DNA of 64,000 nucleotides. It comes from Mycobacterium adipatum. GTDB lineage: Bacteria > Actinomycetota > Actinomycetes > Mycobacteriales > Mycobacteriaceae. The notes below the pieces were generated by a model. It saw only the letters and a program-made list of their open reading frames with translations, was not told where the DNA came from and made no database searches. The position numbers and the translations under genes are program-made. Location: NCBI RefSeq assembly GCF_001644575.1, contig NZ_CP015596.1, positions 1,302,001 to 1,366,000 of the forward strand, written 5' to 3'. Of this stretch, positions 6,739 through 14,229 are shown piece by piece. The first letter of the stretch is position 1. Every line of letters starts with the position of its first letter.

Positions 6739-9567
6739 GTGGCTGACGACGACCGGAGCCGGGCAGGCGCCGGTAACGTTCGGCGGCTCGTGATTGTCGA
6801 GTCGCCGACCAAAGCGCGCAAGATCGCGGGTTACCTCGGCTCCAACTACATCGTCGAGTCCTCCCGCGGGCACATTCGTGACCTGCCGCGCGCGGCCGCC
6901 GACGTGCCGGCCAAGTACAAATCCGAACCGTGGGCGCGCCTCGGCGTCAACGTCGACGCGGATTTCGAACCGCTCTACATCGTCAGCCCCGACAAGAAGG
7001 CCACGGTCACCGAGCTCAAGGCCCTGTTGAAGGATGTCGACGAGCTCTACCTCGCCACCGACGGTGACCGCGAGGGCGAGGCGATCGCCTGGCATCTGCT
7101 CGAAACGCTCAAACCGCGCGTCCCGGTCAAGCGGATGGTGTTCCACGAGATCACCGAGCCGGCCATCCGGGCCGCCGCCGAGAACCCTCGCGACCTCGAT
7201 ATCGACCTCGTCGATGCGCAGGAAACGCGCCGCATCCTGGATCGCCTCTATGGCTACGAGGTGTCCCCGGTGCTGTGGAAGAAGGTCGCGCCGAAGCTGT
7301 CGGCCGGCCGCGTGCAGTCGGTGGCCACCCGCATCATCGTGCAGCGCGAGCGCGAGCGGATGGCCTTCCGCAGTGCCGGGTACTGGGACGTCACCGCCGA
7401 GCTCGACGCCAGCGTGTCCGATCCGCAGGCCGCCCCGCCGCGGTTCACCGCGAAACTCAATACCGTCGACGGGCGCCGGGTGGCGGCCGGGCGCGACTTC
7501 GACTCCCTCGGCGCGGTCCGCAAGCCCGACGAGGTCCTGGTGCTCGATGAGGCCGCGGCCACCGTCCTGGCCAACGGGCTGCGTGGTGCGCAACTGGCCG
7601 TCTCCTCGGTGGAGCAGAAGCCTTACACCCGCAAGCCCTACGCGCCGTTCATGACGTCGACGTTGCAGCAGGAGGCCGGGCGCAAGCTGCGGTTCTCCTC
7701 CGAGCGCACGATGAGCATCGCGCAGCGGTTGTACGAGAACGGCTACATCACCTACATGCGTACCGACTCGACGACGCTGTCGGAGTCGGCGATCAACGCC
7801 GCGCGTAACCAGGCTCGCGATCTCTATGGTGCGGAGTACGTACATCCGACCCCGCGTCAGTACACCCGCAAGGTGAAGAACGCGCAGGAGGCCCACGAGG
7901 CGATCCGCCCGTCCGGTGACGTGTTCCAGACTCCGGGTCAGCTGCACAGTGCGCTGGAGACCGACGAGTTCCGGCTCTACGAGTTGATCTGGCAGCGCAC
8001 CGTGGCCTCGCAGATGGCCGACGCGCGCGGCACCACGCTGAGCCTGCGCATCGCCGGCGCCGCCAGTTCGGGTGAGCAGGTCGTCTTCAACGCCAGCGGA
8101 CGCACGCTGACCTTCCCGGGCTTCCTGAAGGCCTACGTCGAGAGCATCGACGATCAGGCCGGCGGTGAATCCGACGATGCCGAGAGCCGGCTGCCCAACC
8201 TCACCCAGGGTCAGCGGGTCGACGCCGCGGATCTGACCGCCGACGGGCACACCACGAGTCCGCCGGCCCGCTACACCGAGGCCTCGCTGATCAAGGCGCT
8301 CGAAGAACTCGGCATCGGCCGGCCGTCGACGTACTCGTCGATCATCAAGACGATCCAGGACCGCGGGTATGTCCACAAGAAGGGCAGCGCGCTGGTGCCG
8401 TCCTGGGTGGCCTTCGCCGTGATCGGGTTGTTGGAGCAACACTTCGGCCGGCTGGTCGACTACGACTTCACCGCCGCCATGGAGGACGAGCTCGACGCGA
8501 TCGCCTCCGGTAACGAGCGACGGACCAACTGGCTCAACAACTTCTACTTCGGTGGCGAGCACGGCGTCGACGGTTCGATCGCCCGTGCCGGCGGCCTGAA
8601 GCAGCTGGTGGGCGGCAACCTCGAAGAGATCGATGCCCGACTCGTCAACTCCATCAAGCTCTTCGACGATGACCAGGGGCGTGCGGTCAATGTGCGGGTC
8701 GGCCGCAACGGCCCGTACCTGGAGCGGATGATCGAGGATCCGGACAATCCGGGTGAGCTCAAACCGCAGCGCGCGAACCTCAAGGACGAGCTGACGCCCG
8801 ACGAGCTGACCCTCGAGCTCGCCGAAAAGGCTTTCGCCACACCGCAGGAGGGCCGCTCGCTGGGCGTCGACCCGGAGACCGGGCACGAGATCGTGGCCAA
8901 GGACGGGCGGTTCGGCCCGTATGTCACCGAGGTGTTGCCGGAGCCGCCCGAGGATCCGGATGCGGGTGTGGGCGCCAAGAAGGGCAAGAAGCCGACGGGC
9001 CCCAAGCCGCGGACCGGGTCGCTGCTGCGCACCATGGACCTGGAGACCGTCACCCTCGAGGACGCGCTCAAGCTGCTGTCGCTGCCGCGGGTGGTCGGTG
9101 TCGACCCGGCCAACAATGAGGAGATCACCGCGCAGAACGGTCGCTACGGCCCATACCTCAAGCGCGGCACCGATTCCCGGTCGTTGGCCACCGAGGAGCA
9201 GATGTTCACCATCACCCTCGACGAGGCACTCAAGATCTACGCCGAGCCCAAGCGGCGCGGCCGCCAGGGTGCGGCCACCCCGCCGCTGCGCGAGCTGGGC
9301 AACGATGCGGCCTCGGGCAAGCCGATGGTGATCAAGGACGGCCGCTTCGGACCGTATGTCACCGACGGTGAGACCAACGCCAGCCTGCGCAAGGGCGACG
9401 ACGTGCTGTCGATCACCGATGAACGCGCCTCGGAGCTGCTTGCGGATCGTCGTGCGCGGGGCCCGGTGAAGAAGGCGGCCAAGAAGGCGCCGGCGAAAAA
9501 GGCTGCGGCCAAGAAGACTCCGGCCAAGAAGGCCCCGGCGAAGAAGGCCGCCGCCAAGAAGGCTTAG
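6739..9567 (+). CDS. topA: DNA topoisomerase I
   Basis: The 942-residue type IA topoisomerase relaxes negative supercoils. The TOPRIM domain starts at RLVIVESPTKARK (about residue 15) with the acidic set in ATDGDREGEAIAW. The active-site tyrosine is Tyr339 in GYITYMRTDST. The mycobacterial form lacks the zinc fingers of E. coli TopA; instead the C-terminal half carries repeated DGRFGPYV/NGRYGPYL-type domains. The protein ends in a Lys/Ala tail (KKAPAKKA-like repeats, about residues 910-942) seen in mycobacterial enzymes. The GTG start gives VADDDRSRAG. It converges on the cyclase gene with a 4-bp stop overlap. Confidence 0.96.
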   Translation: MADDDRSRAGAGNVRRLVIVESPTKARKIAGYLGSNYIVESSRGHIRDLPRAAADVPAKYKSEPWARLGVNVDADFEPLYIVSPDKKATVTELKALLKDVDELYLATDGDREGEAIAWHLLETLKPRVPVKRMVFHEITEPAIRAAAENPRDLDIDLVDAQETRRILDRLYGYEVSPVLWKKVAPKLSAGRVQSVATRIIVQRERERMAFRSAGYWDVTAELDASVSDPQAAPPRFTAKLNTVDGRRVAAGRDFDSLGAVRKPDEVLVLDEAAATVLANGLRGAQLAVSSVEQKPYTRKPYAPFMTSTLQQEAGRKLRFSSERTMSIAQRLYENGYITYMRTDSTTLSESAINAARNQARDLYGAEYVHPTPRQYTRKVKNAQEAHEAIRPSGDVFQTPGQLHSALETDEFRLYELIWQRTVASQMADARGTTLSLRIAGAASSGEQVVFNASGRTLTFPGFLKAYVESIDDQAGGESDDAESRLPNLTQGQRVDAADLTADGHTTSPPARYTEASLIKALEELGIGRPSTYSSIIKTIQDRGYVHKKGSALVPSWVAFAVIGLLEQHFGRLVDYDFTAAMEDELDAIASGNERRTNWLNNFYFGGEHGVDGSIARAGGLKQLVGGNLEEIDARLVNSIKLFDDDQGRAVNVRVGRNGPYLERMIEDPDNPGELKPQRANLKDELTPDELTLELAEKAFATPQEGRSLGVDPETGHEIVAKDGRFGPYVTEVLPEPPEDPDAGVGAKKGKKPTGPKPRTGSLLRTMDLETVTLEDALKLLSLPRVVGVDPANNEEITAQNGRYGPYLKRGTDSRSLATEEQMFTITLDEALKIYAEPKRRGRQGAATPPLRELGNDAASGKPMVIKDGRFGPYVTDGETNASLRKGDDVLSITDERASELLADRRARGPVKKAAKKAPAKKAAAKKTPAKKAPAKKAAAKKA

Positions 9568-11138
9568 CCGGACAACGCGCGGGTGTACGGCCGCACCGGC
9601 CGGGCCAGCTGCGTGGGTGCCTTGCGGCCGCGCAGCTCGACGATCTCGCCGACGTCCCAGCACAGGGCCTCGGCGTCGAGCGCGCCGCTGACCGCGATGG
9701 CGGAGGCGAGAACGTGGCCCTCTTCCAGCTTGGCCAGTTCGGTGAGCCGCGCGGCCTCGTTCACCGGATCGCCGATCACGGTGTATTCGAAGCGGGCCTG
9801 AGCGCCGATGTGGCCGGCGATCGCCCGTCCGGCGGATACCCCGATACCGAACTCGGTCTGGCCCAACACATTCACCAACTCGTCGTGCAGCTCGCGGGAC
9901 GCCGCGAGCGCGGCACCGGAAGCGTCGGGGTGTTCGATCGGGGCGCCGAAGATGGCCAGCGCCGCGTCGCCCTGGAACTTGTTGACGAACCCGCCGTGCT
10001 TGTTCACCGTGTCGACGATGACGCGGAAGAATTCGTTGAGCAGGTTCACCACCTCGGACGCGGGGATGGTGGAGGCCAGCTGAGTCGAGCCGACCAGGTC
10101 GACGAACAGCACCGCGACATCGCGTTCCTGGCCGCCCAGTTCGGTCCCGCGTTCCAGAGCCCGGCGGGCCACGTCCTCGCCGACGTACCGGCCGAACAGA
10201 TCACGCAGACGTTGCCGCTCGGCCAAATCGCGCACCATGTCGTTGAAGCCGGCCTGCAGCAGGCCGAGCTCACTGGCATCGTAGATCTGCATGTGCGCGT
10301 TGTAGTTTCCGCGTTGCACCTCGCCCAGCGCCCAGCGCAGCTGACGCAGCGGGTCGGCGATCGACATCGAGACCAGCACGGTGCCGACGAGTCCGATCAA
10401 CAGCGCGGCGATGGCCAGCAACAGGATCGGGGTGGTCAGTTTGTCGGCCGGCGCATTGAGGATCTCGAACTTGCTCGCCACCACGGCCAGCACGATCGCC
10501 AGGATCGGCACGCCGGTGGACAACACCCAGGTGAGCACCTGGCGCAGGATCACGCCGGGGGCACGGAAGTTCTCCGGCACACCGGTGCGCAGAGCGGCGA
10601 CCGCCACCGGTCGCAGCACGCGCTCGGACTGCAGGTATCCGATGATCGCGACCGCGGTGGCGCCCAGGGCGGTGGCGACCGCGACGACGGGCGCCGACTT
10701 GCTGGCCACCGGCCAGCTCGCCACGATGAACACGATCGAGCCCAGACACCAGTTGGTGACGTTGATGACCGACCGGTAGAAGGGCATCTTGAGCGCCCGC
10801 ACCCGGGCCACCTCGGTGATGGTGGTCGAGGTGTCACCGAGCAGTGTGTCGCGGCGCTGCCAGCGGATCACCGGGATGAGCATCCGCAGGGTGATGTAGG
10901 CGGCGATGGTGAACGAGACGAACAGATAGGCCAGGAACACCGCCAGGTTGAACGCCGGAAGCTCCTGGAGCTGGATGCGGTCCTCGGGAGGGAGGCCGTA
11001 GCGCAGGAAACCCAGCACCAGCAGCGCGCCGATGATGTCGGCCTGCACCATGCCCAGGCCGAACACCGGCCACGGCGTGCGGGCCACCCAGCGAACGAAC
11101 GCGCTGACGCGTCCGATCGGTGTCACCTCCGCACTCAC
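9564..11138 (-). CDS. membrane class III adenylate cyclase with HAMP domain (Rv3645-like)
   Basis: About six transmembrane helices in the N-terminal half precede a HAMP domain (ADPLRQLRWALGEVQRGNY). A class III cyclase homology domain follows, with metal-binding Asp in LFVDLVGST, substrate-binding Lys/Asp in NKFQGDAALAIFG, and the transition-state Asn/Arg in GDPVNEAARL. It should make cAMP at the inner membrane face. The frame extends to 11240, but GTG at 11138 is preferred: the upstream 34 codons look non-coding, and 11240 would overlap the divergent delta' gene. It is single-gene and convergent with topA. Confidence 0.88.
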   Translation of the reverse strand: MSAEVTPIGRVSAFVRWVARTPWPVFGLGMVQADIIGALLVLGFLRYGLPPEDRIQLQELPAFNLAVFLAYLFVSFTIAAYITLRMLIPVIRWQRRDTLLGDTSTTITEVARVRALKMPFYRSVINVTNWCLGSIVFIVASWPVASKSAPVVAVATALGATAVAIIGYLQSERVLRPVAVAALRTGVPENFRAPGVILRQVLTWVLSTGVPILAIVLAVVASKFEILNAPADKLTTPILLLAIAALLIGLVGTVLVSMSIADPLRQLRWALGEVQRGNYNAHMQIYDASELGLLQAGFNDMVRDLAERQRLRDLFGRYVGEDVARRALERGTELGGQERDVAVLFVDLVGSTQLASTIPASEVVNLLNEFFRVIVDTVNKHGGFVNKFQGDAALAIFGAPIEHPDASGAALAASRELHDELVNVLGQTEFGIGVSAGRAIAGHIGAQARFEYTVIGDPVNEAARLTELAKLEEGHVLASAIAVSGALDAEALCWDVGEIVELRGRKAPTQLARPVRPYTRALSG

Positions 11139-11206
11139 CCGTTCACCGTATCGGTCACCGGCCACGAGTCGCGCCGCTGAGCCCGTGTCGTGTCCGCCGC
11201 TGCCAC

Positions 11207-11212
11207 TAGTGT
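11207..11212 (+). promoter_or_regulatory. -10 box TAGTGT for the delta' gene
   Basis: TAGTGT ends 6 nt before the GTG at 11219, fitting a leaderless start. Confidence 0.45.
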
Positions 11213-11218
11213 TGAGCG

Positions 11219-12430
11219 GTGCGCAGCGGTGTCTTTTCACGTCTGGTGGGTCAGCACCTCGTCGAGGAGGAGCTGCTCGCGGCCGCCACGGCGGCCCGGG
11301 GTGACATGTCTCACAGTGGTCTCACAGCTGGGGGAATGACTCATGCCTGGCTGATCACCGGCCCGCCCGGGTCCGGTCGTTCCATCGCGGCGGTGTGTTT
11401 CGCCGCGGCGCTGCAGTGCACGTCGGAGGGGCAGCCGGGCTGCGGTGAGTGCCGGTCGTGCACCACCACGATGGCGGGCACGCATGCCGACGTGCGCCGG
11501 ATCATCCCGGAAGGGTTGTCCATCGGGGTGCGCGAAATGCGCGAGATCGTGCAGATCGCGTCGCGCCGGCCGGGCACGGGTCGCTGGCAGATCGTGGTGG
11601 TCGAGGATGCCGACCGCCTCACCGAGGGCGCGGCGAACGCGCTGCTCAAGGTGGTCGAGGAGCCACCGCCGTCGACGGTGTTCCTGCTGTGCGCCCCGTC
11701 GGTGGATCCCGAGGACATCGCCGTGACGCTGCGCTCGCGCTGCCGGCATGTCGCGCTGGTGACACCGCCGACCGCGTCGATCGCCGAGGTGCTCACCGAA
11801 CGGGACGGCATCGCCGCCGACGTGGCGGCCTGGGCGGCGTCGGTCAGCGGGGGACATGTCGGCCGCGCCCGCCGGTTGGCGACCGATCCGGAGTCGCGGC
11901 TGCGCCGGGAGCGAGCGCTGAGCCTGGCCCGCGATGCCGCCACGCCGTCGCGCGCCTACGGAGCGGCCGAGGAACTCGTCGCCACCGCGGAGGCGGAGGC
12001 GAAGGCACTCACCATGGACCGCAATGAGAGCGAGACCGAGGAGTTGCGGACCGCGCTCGGTGCCGGCGGCACCGGGAAGGGCACCGCGGGTGCCATGCGC
12101 GGCGCCAGTGGGGCGATGAAGCAGCTCGAGCAACGCCAGAAATCACGGCAGACCCGCGCGTCCCGCGATGCGCTGGACCGTGCGCTGATGGACCTGGCCA
12201 CCTACTTCCGCGACGCGCTGGTGGTGTCGGCCGGTGCGGGCGGGGTGGTCGCCAACCACCCGGATATGGCCGAGAAGGTGGGATCGATGGCCGCCCACGT
12301 GGCGCCGGACAAGCTGCTGCGCTGTATCGAGGCGGTGCTGGACTGCCGGGAGGCGCTGGCGATCAACGTGAAGCCGAAGTTCGCCGTCGACGCGATGGTC
12401 GCGACGGTGGGGCAGGCCCTGAAAACCTGA
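11219..12430 (+). CDS. DNA polymerase III subunit delta' (clamp-loader AAA+ protein, Rv3644c-like)
   Basis: The 403-residue protein has Walker A-like GPPGSGRS, a four-Cys zinc module (CTSEGQPGCGECRSC), VVVEDADRLTEGAANALLK as Walker B, and the SRC motif in LRSRCRHV. These are the AAA+ features of the DnaX/delta' clamp-loader family. The Walker A Lys is replaced by Arg (GSGRS), as is usual for delta' subunits, which do not hydrolyse ATP. GTG start, divergent from the cyclase. It is followed by the tRNA-Thr promoter. Confidence 0.88.
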   Translation: MRSGVFSRLVGQHLVEEELLAAATAARGDMSHSGLTAGGMTHAWLITGPPGSGRSIAAVCFAAALQCTSEGQPGCGECRSCTTTMAGTHADVRRIIPEGLSIGVREMREIVQIASRRPGTGRWQIVVVEDADRLTEGAANALLKVVEEPPPSTVFLLCAPSVDPEDIAVTLRSRCRHVALVTPPTASIAEVLTERDGIAADVAAWAASVSGGHVGRARRLATDPESRLRRERALSLARDAATPSRAYGAAEELVATAEAEAKALTMDRNESETEELRTALGAGGTGKGTAGAMRGASGAMKQLEQRQKSRQTRASRDALDRALMDLATYFRDALVVSAGAGGVVANHPDMAEKVGSMAAHVAPDKLLRCIEAVLDCREALAINVKPKFAVDAMVATVGQALKT

Positions 12431-12441
12431 TTCGGCGGGCA

Positions 12442-12455
12442 GGAGCGCAGCGACC
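12442..12455. repeat. copy of dispersed GGAGCGCAGCGACC motif
   Basis: This intergenic stretch matches, in reverse orientation, the core GTCGCTGCGCTC of the 30-bp repeat at 17868 and the element at 41957. It lies between the delta' stop and the tRNA promoter. Confidence 0.35.
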
Positions 12456-12466
12456 AGGGGATCAAC

Positions 12467-12496
12467 TTGGGTCGCGAGCCGGGGCTGCCGTAGACT
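12467..12496 (+). promoter_or_regulatory. promoter of tRNA-Thr
   Basis: TTGGGT (12467-12472), an 18-nt spacer and TAGACT (12491-12496) form a good sigma-70-type promoter 24 nt before the mature tRNA. Confidence 0.55.
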
Positions 12497-12501
12497 CGTC
12501 C

Positions 12502-12519
12502 CGCCTGCGTAGGCAGGCG
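12502..12519 (+). other. hairpin in tRNA-Thr 5' leader
   Basis: CGCCTGC / GCAGGCG with loop GTAG ends one base before the mature tRNA. It is probably a structure of the precursor leader near the RNase P site. Confidence 0.4.
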
Positions 12520-12520
12520 C

Positions 12521-12596
12521 GCCACCCTAGCTCAGTCGGTAGAGCAATTCACTCGTAATGAATAGGTCAGGGGTTCGATTCCCCTGGGTGGCTCCA
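12521..12596 (+). tRNA. tRNA-Thr (anticodon CGT), CCA encoded
   Basis: A complete cloverleaf is present: acceptor GCCACCC/GGGTGGC with discriminator T and CCA (12594-12596), D stem GCTC/GAGC, anticodon stem ATTCA/TGAAT with loop CTCGTAA (anticodon CGT at 12554-12556), and T arm AGGGG-TTCGATT-CCCCT. It reads ACG codons. Its 3' part from the anticodon stem onward is repeated exactly at 14161, marking it as an integration site. Confidence 0.95.
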
Positions 12597-12600
12597 CGTT
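12559..12600 (+). repeat. attL-like 42-bp direct repeat in tRNA-Thr
   Basis: The repeat starts at the 3' strand of the anticodon stem (TGAAT), runs through the T arm, acceptor and CCA, and adds CGTT. It is identical to 14161-14202; bases flanking both copies differ. This position is typical of tyrosine-recombinase attachment sites in tRNA genes. Confidence 0.85.
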
Positions 12601-12693
12601 CTTGTATTACCTCGGTTGATGCCCCCGAAGGCGGCAACTGAGACCCCTCCTCCGGCCTAGGAAGAGAAGTAGGGCGGTCGGCGATCTTGAATT
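12601..12693. other. island left segment without gene
   Basis: No ORF, RNA or strong structure is seen between attL and the first operator-like palindrome. Confidence 0.4.
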
Positions 12694-12815
12694 AGTTGAA
12701 CTGACAAGTCCGTAATTCAACTAAGTAGGCTAACAAGTTGAGTCTCAGCGGCGCGCTTCTATGTACGTTGAACCTTGCGTGAGAAGTTCAACCTAAATCC
12801 CGTAAGGTTGAACCT
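12694..12815 (+). promoter_or_regulatory. ladder of AGGTT-S-AACCT operator-like sites before fic
   Basis: Odd-length near-palindromes around GTT-S-AAC are centred at 12698 (AGTTGAACT, perfect), 12718 (AATTCAACT), 12740 (AGTTGAGTC, weak), 12770 (ACGTTGAACCT), 12789 (AAGTTCAACCT) and 12810 (AGGTTGAACCT, perfect). The last ends at the base before the ATG. Centre spacings are 20, 22, 30, 19 and 21 bp, about two or three helical turns. TTAGTTGAA and TTCAACTAA around the first two also form a longer inverted repeat. This looks like cooperative autoregulation, plausibly by the Fic protein's own C-terminal DNA-binding domain. Confidence 0.6.
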
Positions 12816-13997
12816 ATGGATATCGAAGCTGTGGGCAAGTCGCCGATCGGGAATCTGATCCCGATTAGCGGCCTTGACCCCAGGACCATGGAGCCCTGGG
12901 AGTATTGGGCATACCTACCGGACCCGCTGCCTGTGGAACCGAACCTAAGCCCGGCCGCAGTGGCGGCAGCCGCGAAAGCTGCCATGGCCATCGCGCGACT
13001 GGACGAGGCAGTTGCGCAACTGCCTCGTCCTGAAATCTTGGTTCGACCGATCATTCGGCGAGAAGCAGCCAGCACTTCTGCGCTTGAGGGCACGTACGCG
13101 ACATTCCAGGAAGTTCTTGAAGCCGACTTCCTCCAAGACAACCAAATGTCCTACGAACAACGCGAGATTCGCAACTACGTGGAAGCATCCGAGCTTGCTA
13201 TCCAGAACATCACTGAGCGCCGGATTTCACGCAGCTTTCTCGGCGGGCTACAGCGGATCATTGTCCGCAGAACAAAGGGTGATACAGCAGATGCCGGTGA
13301 TCTTCGCCCGCACGAGGTAGCGATCGGCGCGGAGAACAAACCGATCCAGGAGGCTAGGTTCGTACCTTGTCCCGCGGGCGATCACCTCATTTTCGGGGTT
13401 GACGCCTGGGAACAATGGATCAACCAAAAGTCCGACCTTCTCATAGTCGCGAAGATGGCGATTGGTCATTACCAATTCGAGACGCTCCATCCGTTTGGAG
13501 ACGGAAATGGCCGCCTAGGAAGGCTGATTTCTCTATTGCAGATCATGCAAACAGGTGAACTCCGGTGGCCGGTCCTTAATATCGCACCGTGGTTCGAATC
13601 AAGACGGCAGCTATATCAGGATGGGCTACTTGATGTTACTCTCTCCGGAGACTTCAGTCCGTGGGTCGAACTGTTCGCGGAAGCCGTCGAAGTTCAAGCC
13701 CGCGAAGGTCTTACCAAAATCCAAACTCTCTTGTCGATCCGCGACCGGATGGTTGCAGATCTGAGAGCTAGGGGTATGCGCGGGTCCCCAGTGGAGATCG
13801 CCGAAGTCCTAATTGGATACCCAGTCATTGATGTACCGACCGTAAAGAACCTGTTGGGCAAGTCTTTCCAGGCTGCTAACCAGGCGGTCGGAAAGCTCAT
13901 CGAACAGGGCATTCTGATGGAGATAACTGGCCGGCGCCAGGACAGGATGTTCGTCGCTCCAGAGATACTGCGGACGGTGAACCGGGTGGATCACTAG
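12816..13997 (+). CDS. Fic-domain protein (class II-type, C-terminal winged helix)
   Basis: The 393-residue protein has the Fic active site HPFGDGNGRLGR at residues 225-236, with catalytic His225. This is the core used for AMP transfer (AMPylation) to Ser/Thr/Tyr of target proteins. Residues 87-92 (TSALEG) match the (S/T)xxxE(G/N) inhibitory helix placed N-terminal to the Fic core, so activity is probably self-inhibited by Glu91. Residues about 310-385 (SPVEIAEVLIGYPVIDVPTV onward, then AANQAVGKLIEQG) look like a winged helix-turn-helix. Codon use is much less GC-biased than in neighbours, indicating transfer. It is the only gene of the tRNA-borne island. The target is unknown. Confidence 0.88.
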   Translation: MDIEAVGKSPIGNLIPISGLDPRTMEPWEYWAYLPDPLPVEPNLSPAAVAAAAKAAMAIARLDEAVAQLPRPEILVRPIIRREAASTSALEGTYATFQEVLEADFLQDNQMSYEQREIRNYVEASELAIQNITERRISRSFLGGLQRIIVRRTKGDTADAGDLRPHEVAIGAENKPIQEARFVPCPAGDHLIFGVDAWEQWINQKSDLLIVAKMAIGHYQFETLHPFGDGNGRLGRLISLLQIMQTGELRWPVLNIAPWFESRRQLYQDGLLDVTLSGDFSPWVELFAEAVEVQAREGLTKIQTLLSIRDRMVADLRARGMRGSPVEIAEVLIGYPVIDVPTVKNLLGKSFQAANQAVGKLIEQGILMEITGRRQDRMFVAPEILRTVNRVDH

Positions 13998-14160
13998 CAC
14001 GCACCCGCGCGGGGAGCGGTTGTAGTTGGCCACACTTACGGCACGGAGATGCCAAGAATCATCGGATTGACCAATCGCCTGAGATGCTCAGCCGCCGCTT
14101 TGGCCTCAAATGACAGGAATCGTGCATTGGTTGCGGAACGCGTAGCCGCCTGGTCCTAAG
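13998..14160. other. island right segment
   Basis: No complete gene is present. A minus-strand frame of about 39 codons (14037-14156, containing ARFLSFEAKAAAEHLRRL) reads protein-like but has no start and is bounded by stops. It may be the decayed tail of a lost gene. Confidence 0.3.
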
Positions 14161-14202
14161 TGAATAGGTCAGGGGTTCGATTCCCCTGGGTGGCTCCACG
14201 TT
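14161..14202 (+). repeat. attR-like copy of the tRNA-Thr 3' end
   Basis: This is an exact 42-bp copy of 12559-12600. It lacks the 5' half of the tRNA, so it is not a functional tRNA gene; it marks the right border of the island. Confidence 0.85.
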
Positions 14203-14212
14203 TGCGTTCACC

Positions 14213-14229
14213 GCGGCCGTCACGGCCGC
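14213..14229. terminator. hairpin overlapping the acyltransferase stop
   Basis: GCGGCCG / CGGCCGC with loop TCA (the TGA stop on the minus strand). It has no T-run. Before island insertion it would have stood about 10 nt after the tRNA-Thr and could have ended its transcript; this is inference. Confidence 0.3.

Larger units (their letters stand above)
12559..14202. mobile_element. small genomic island in tRNA-Thr carrying a Fic gene
   Basis: The island is bounded by two identical 42-bp direct repeats, the first being the 3' end of tRNA-Thr. The interior (12601-14160) looks clearly AT-richer than both flanks and carries one gene, the Fic protein, plus its operator region. No integrase, excisionase, replication or mobilisation gene is visible on either strand. 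It is either a remnant that lost its recombinase or a non-autonomous element moved in trans. Confidence 0.75.

Noticed and set aside
6556..9663. 1035-codon open frame on the minus strand across topA
   Set aside because: It is the antisense shadow of a clearly conserved topA; such long antisense frames are common in high-GC DNA.
11139..11240. Longer start of the adenylate cyclase at 11240
   Set aside because: It would overlap the divergent delta' gene and its promoter, and the added residues show no conserved character.
14037..14156. Remnant integrase or other gene tail on the minus strand of the island
   Set aside because: The roughly 39-codon frame has no start and no integrase motif; it is too short to assign.
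14161..14202. Second tRNA gene suggested by a perfect T arm and acceptor end
   Set aside because: The 5' half (acceptor 5' strand, D arm, anticodon) is absent; it is only the att copy of the tRNA-Thr 3' end.
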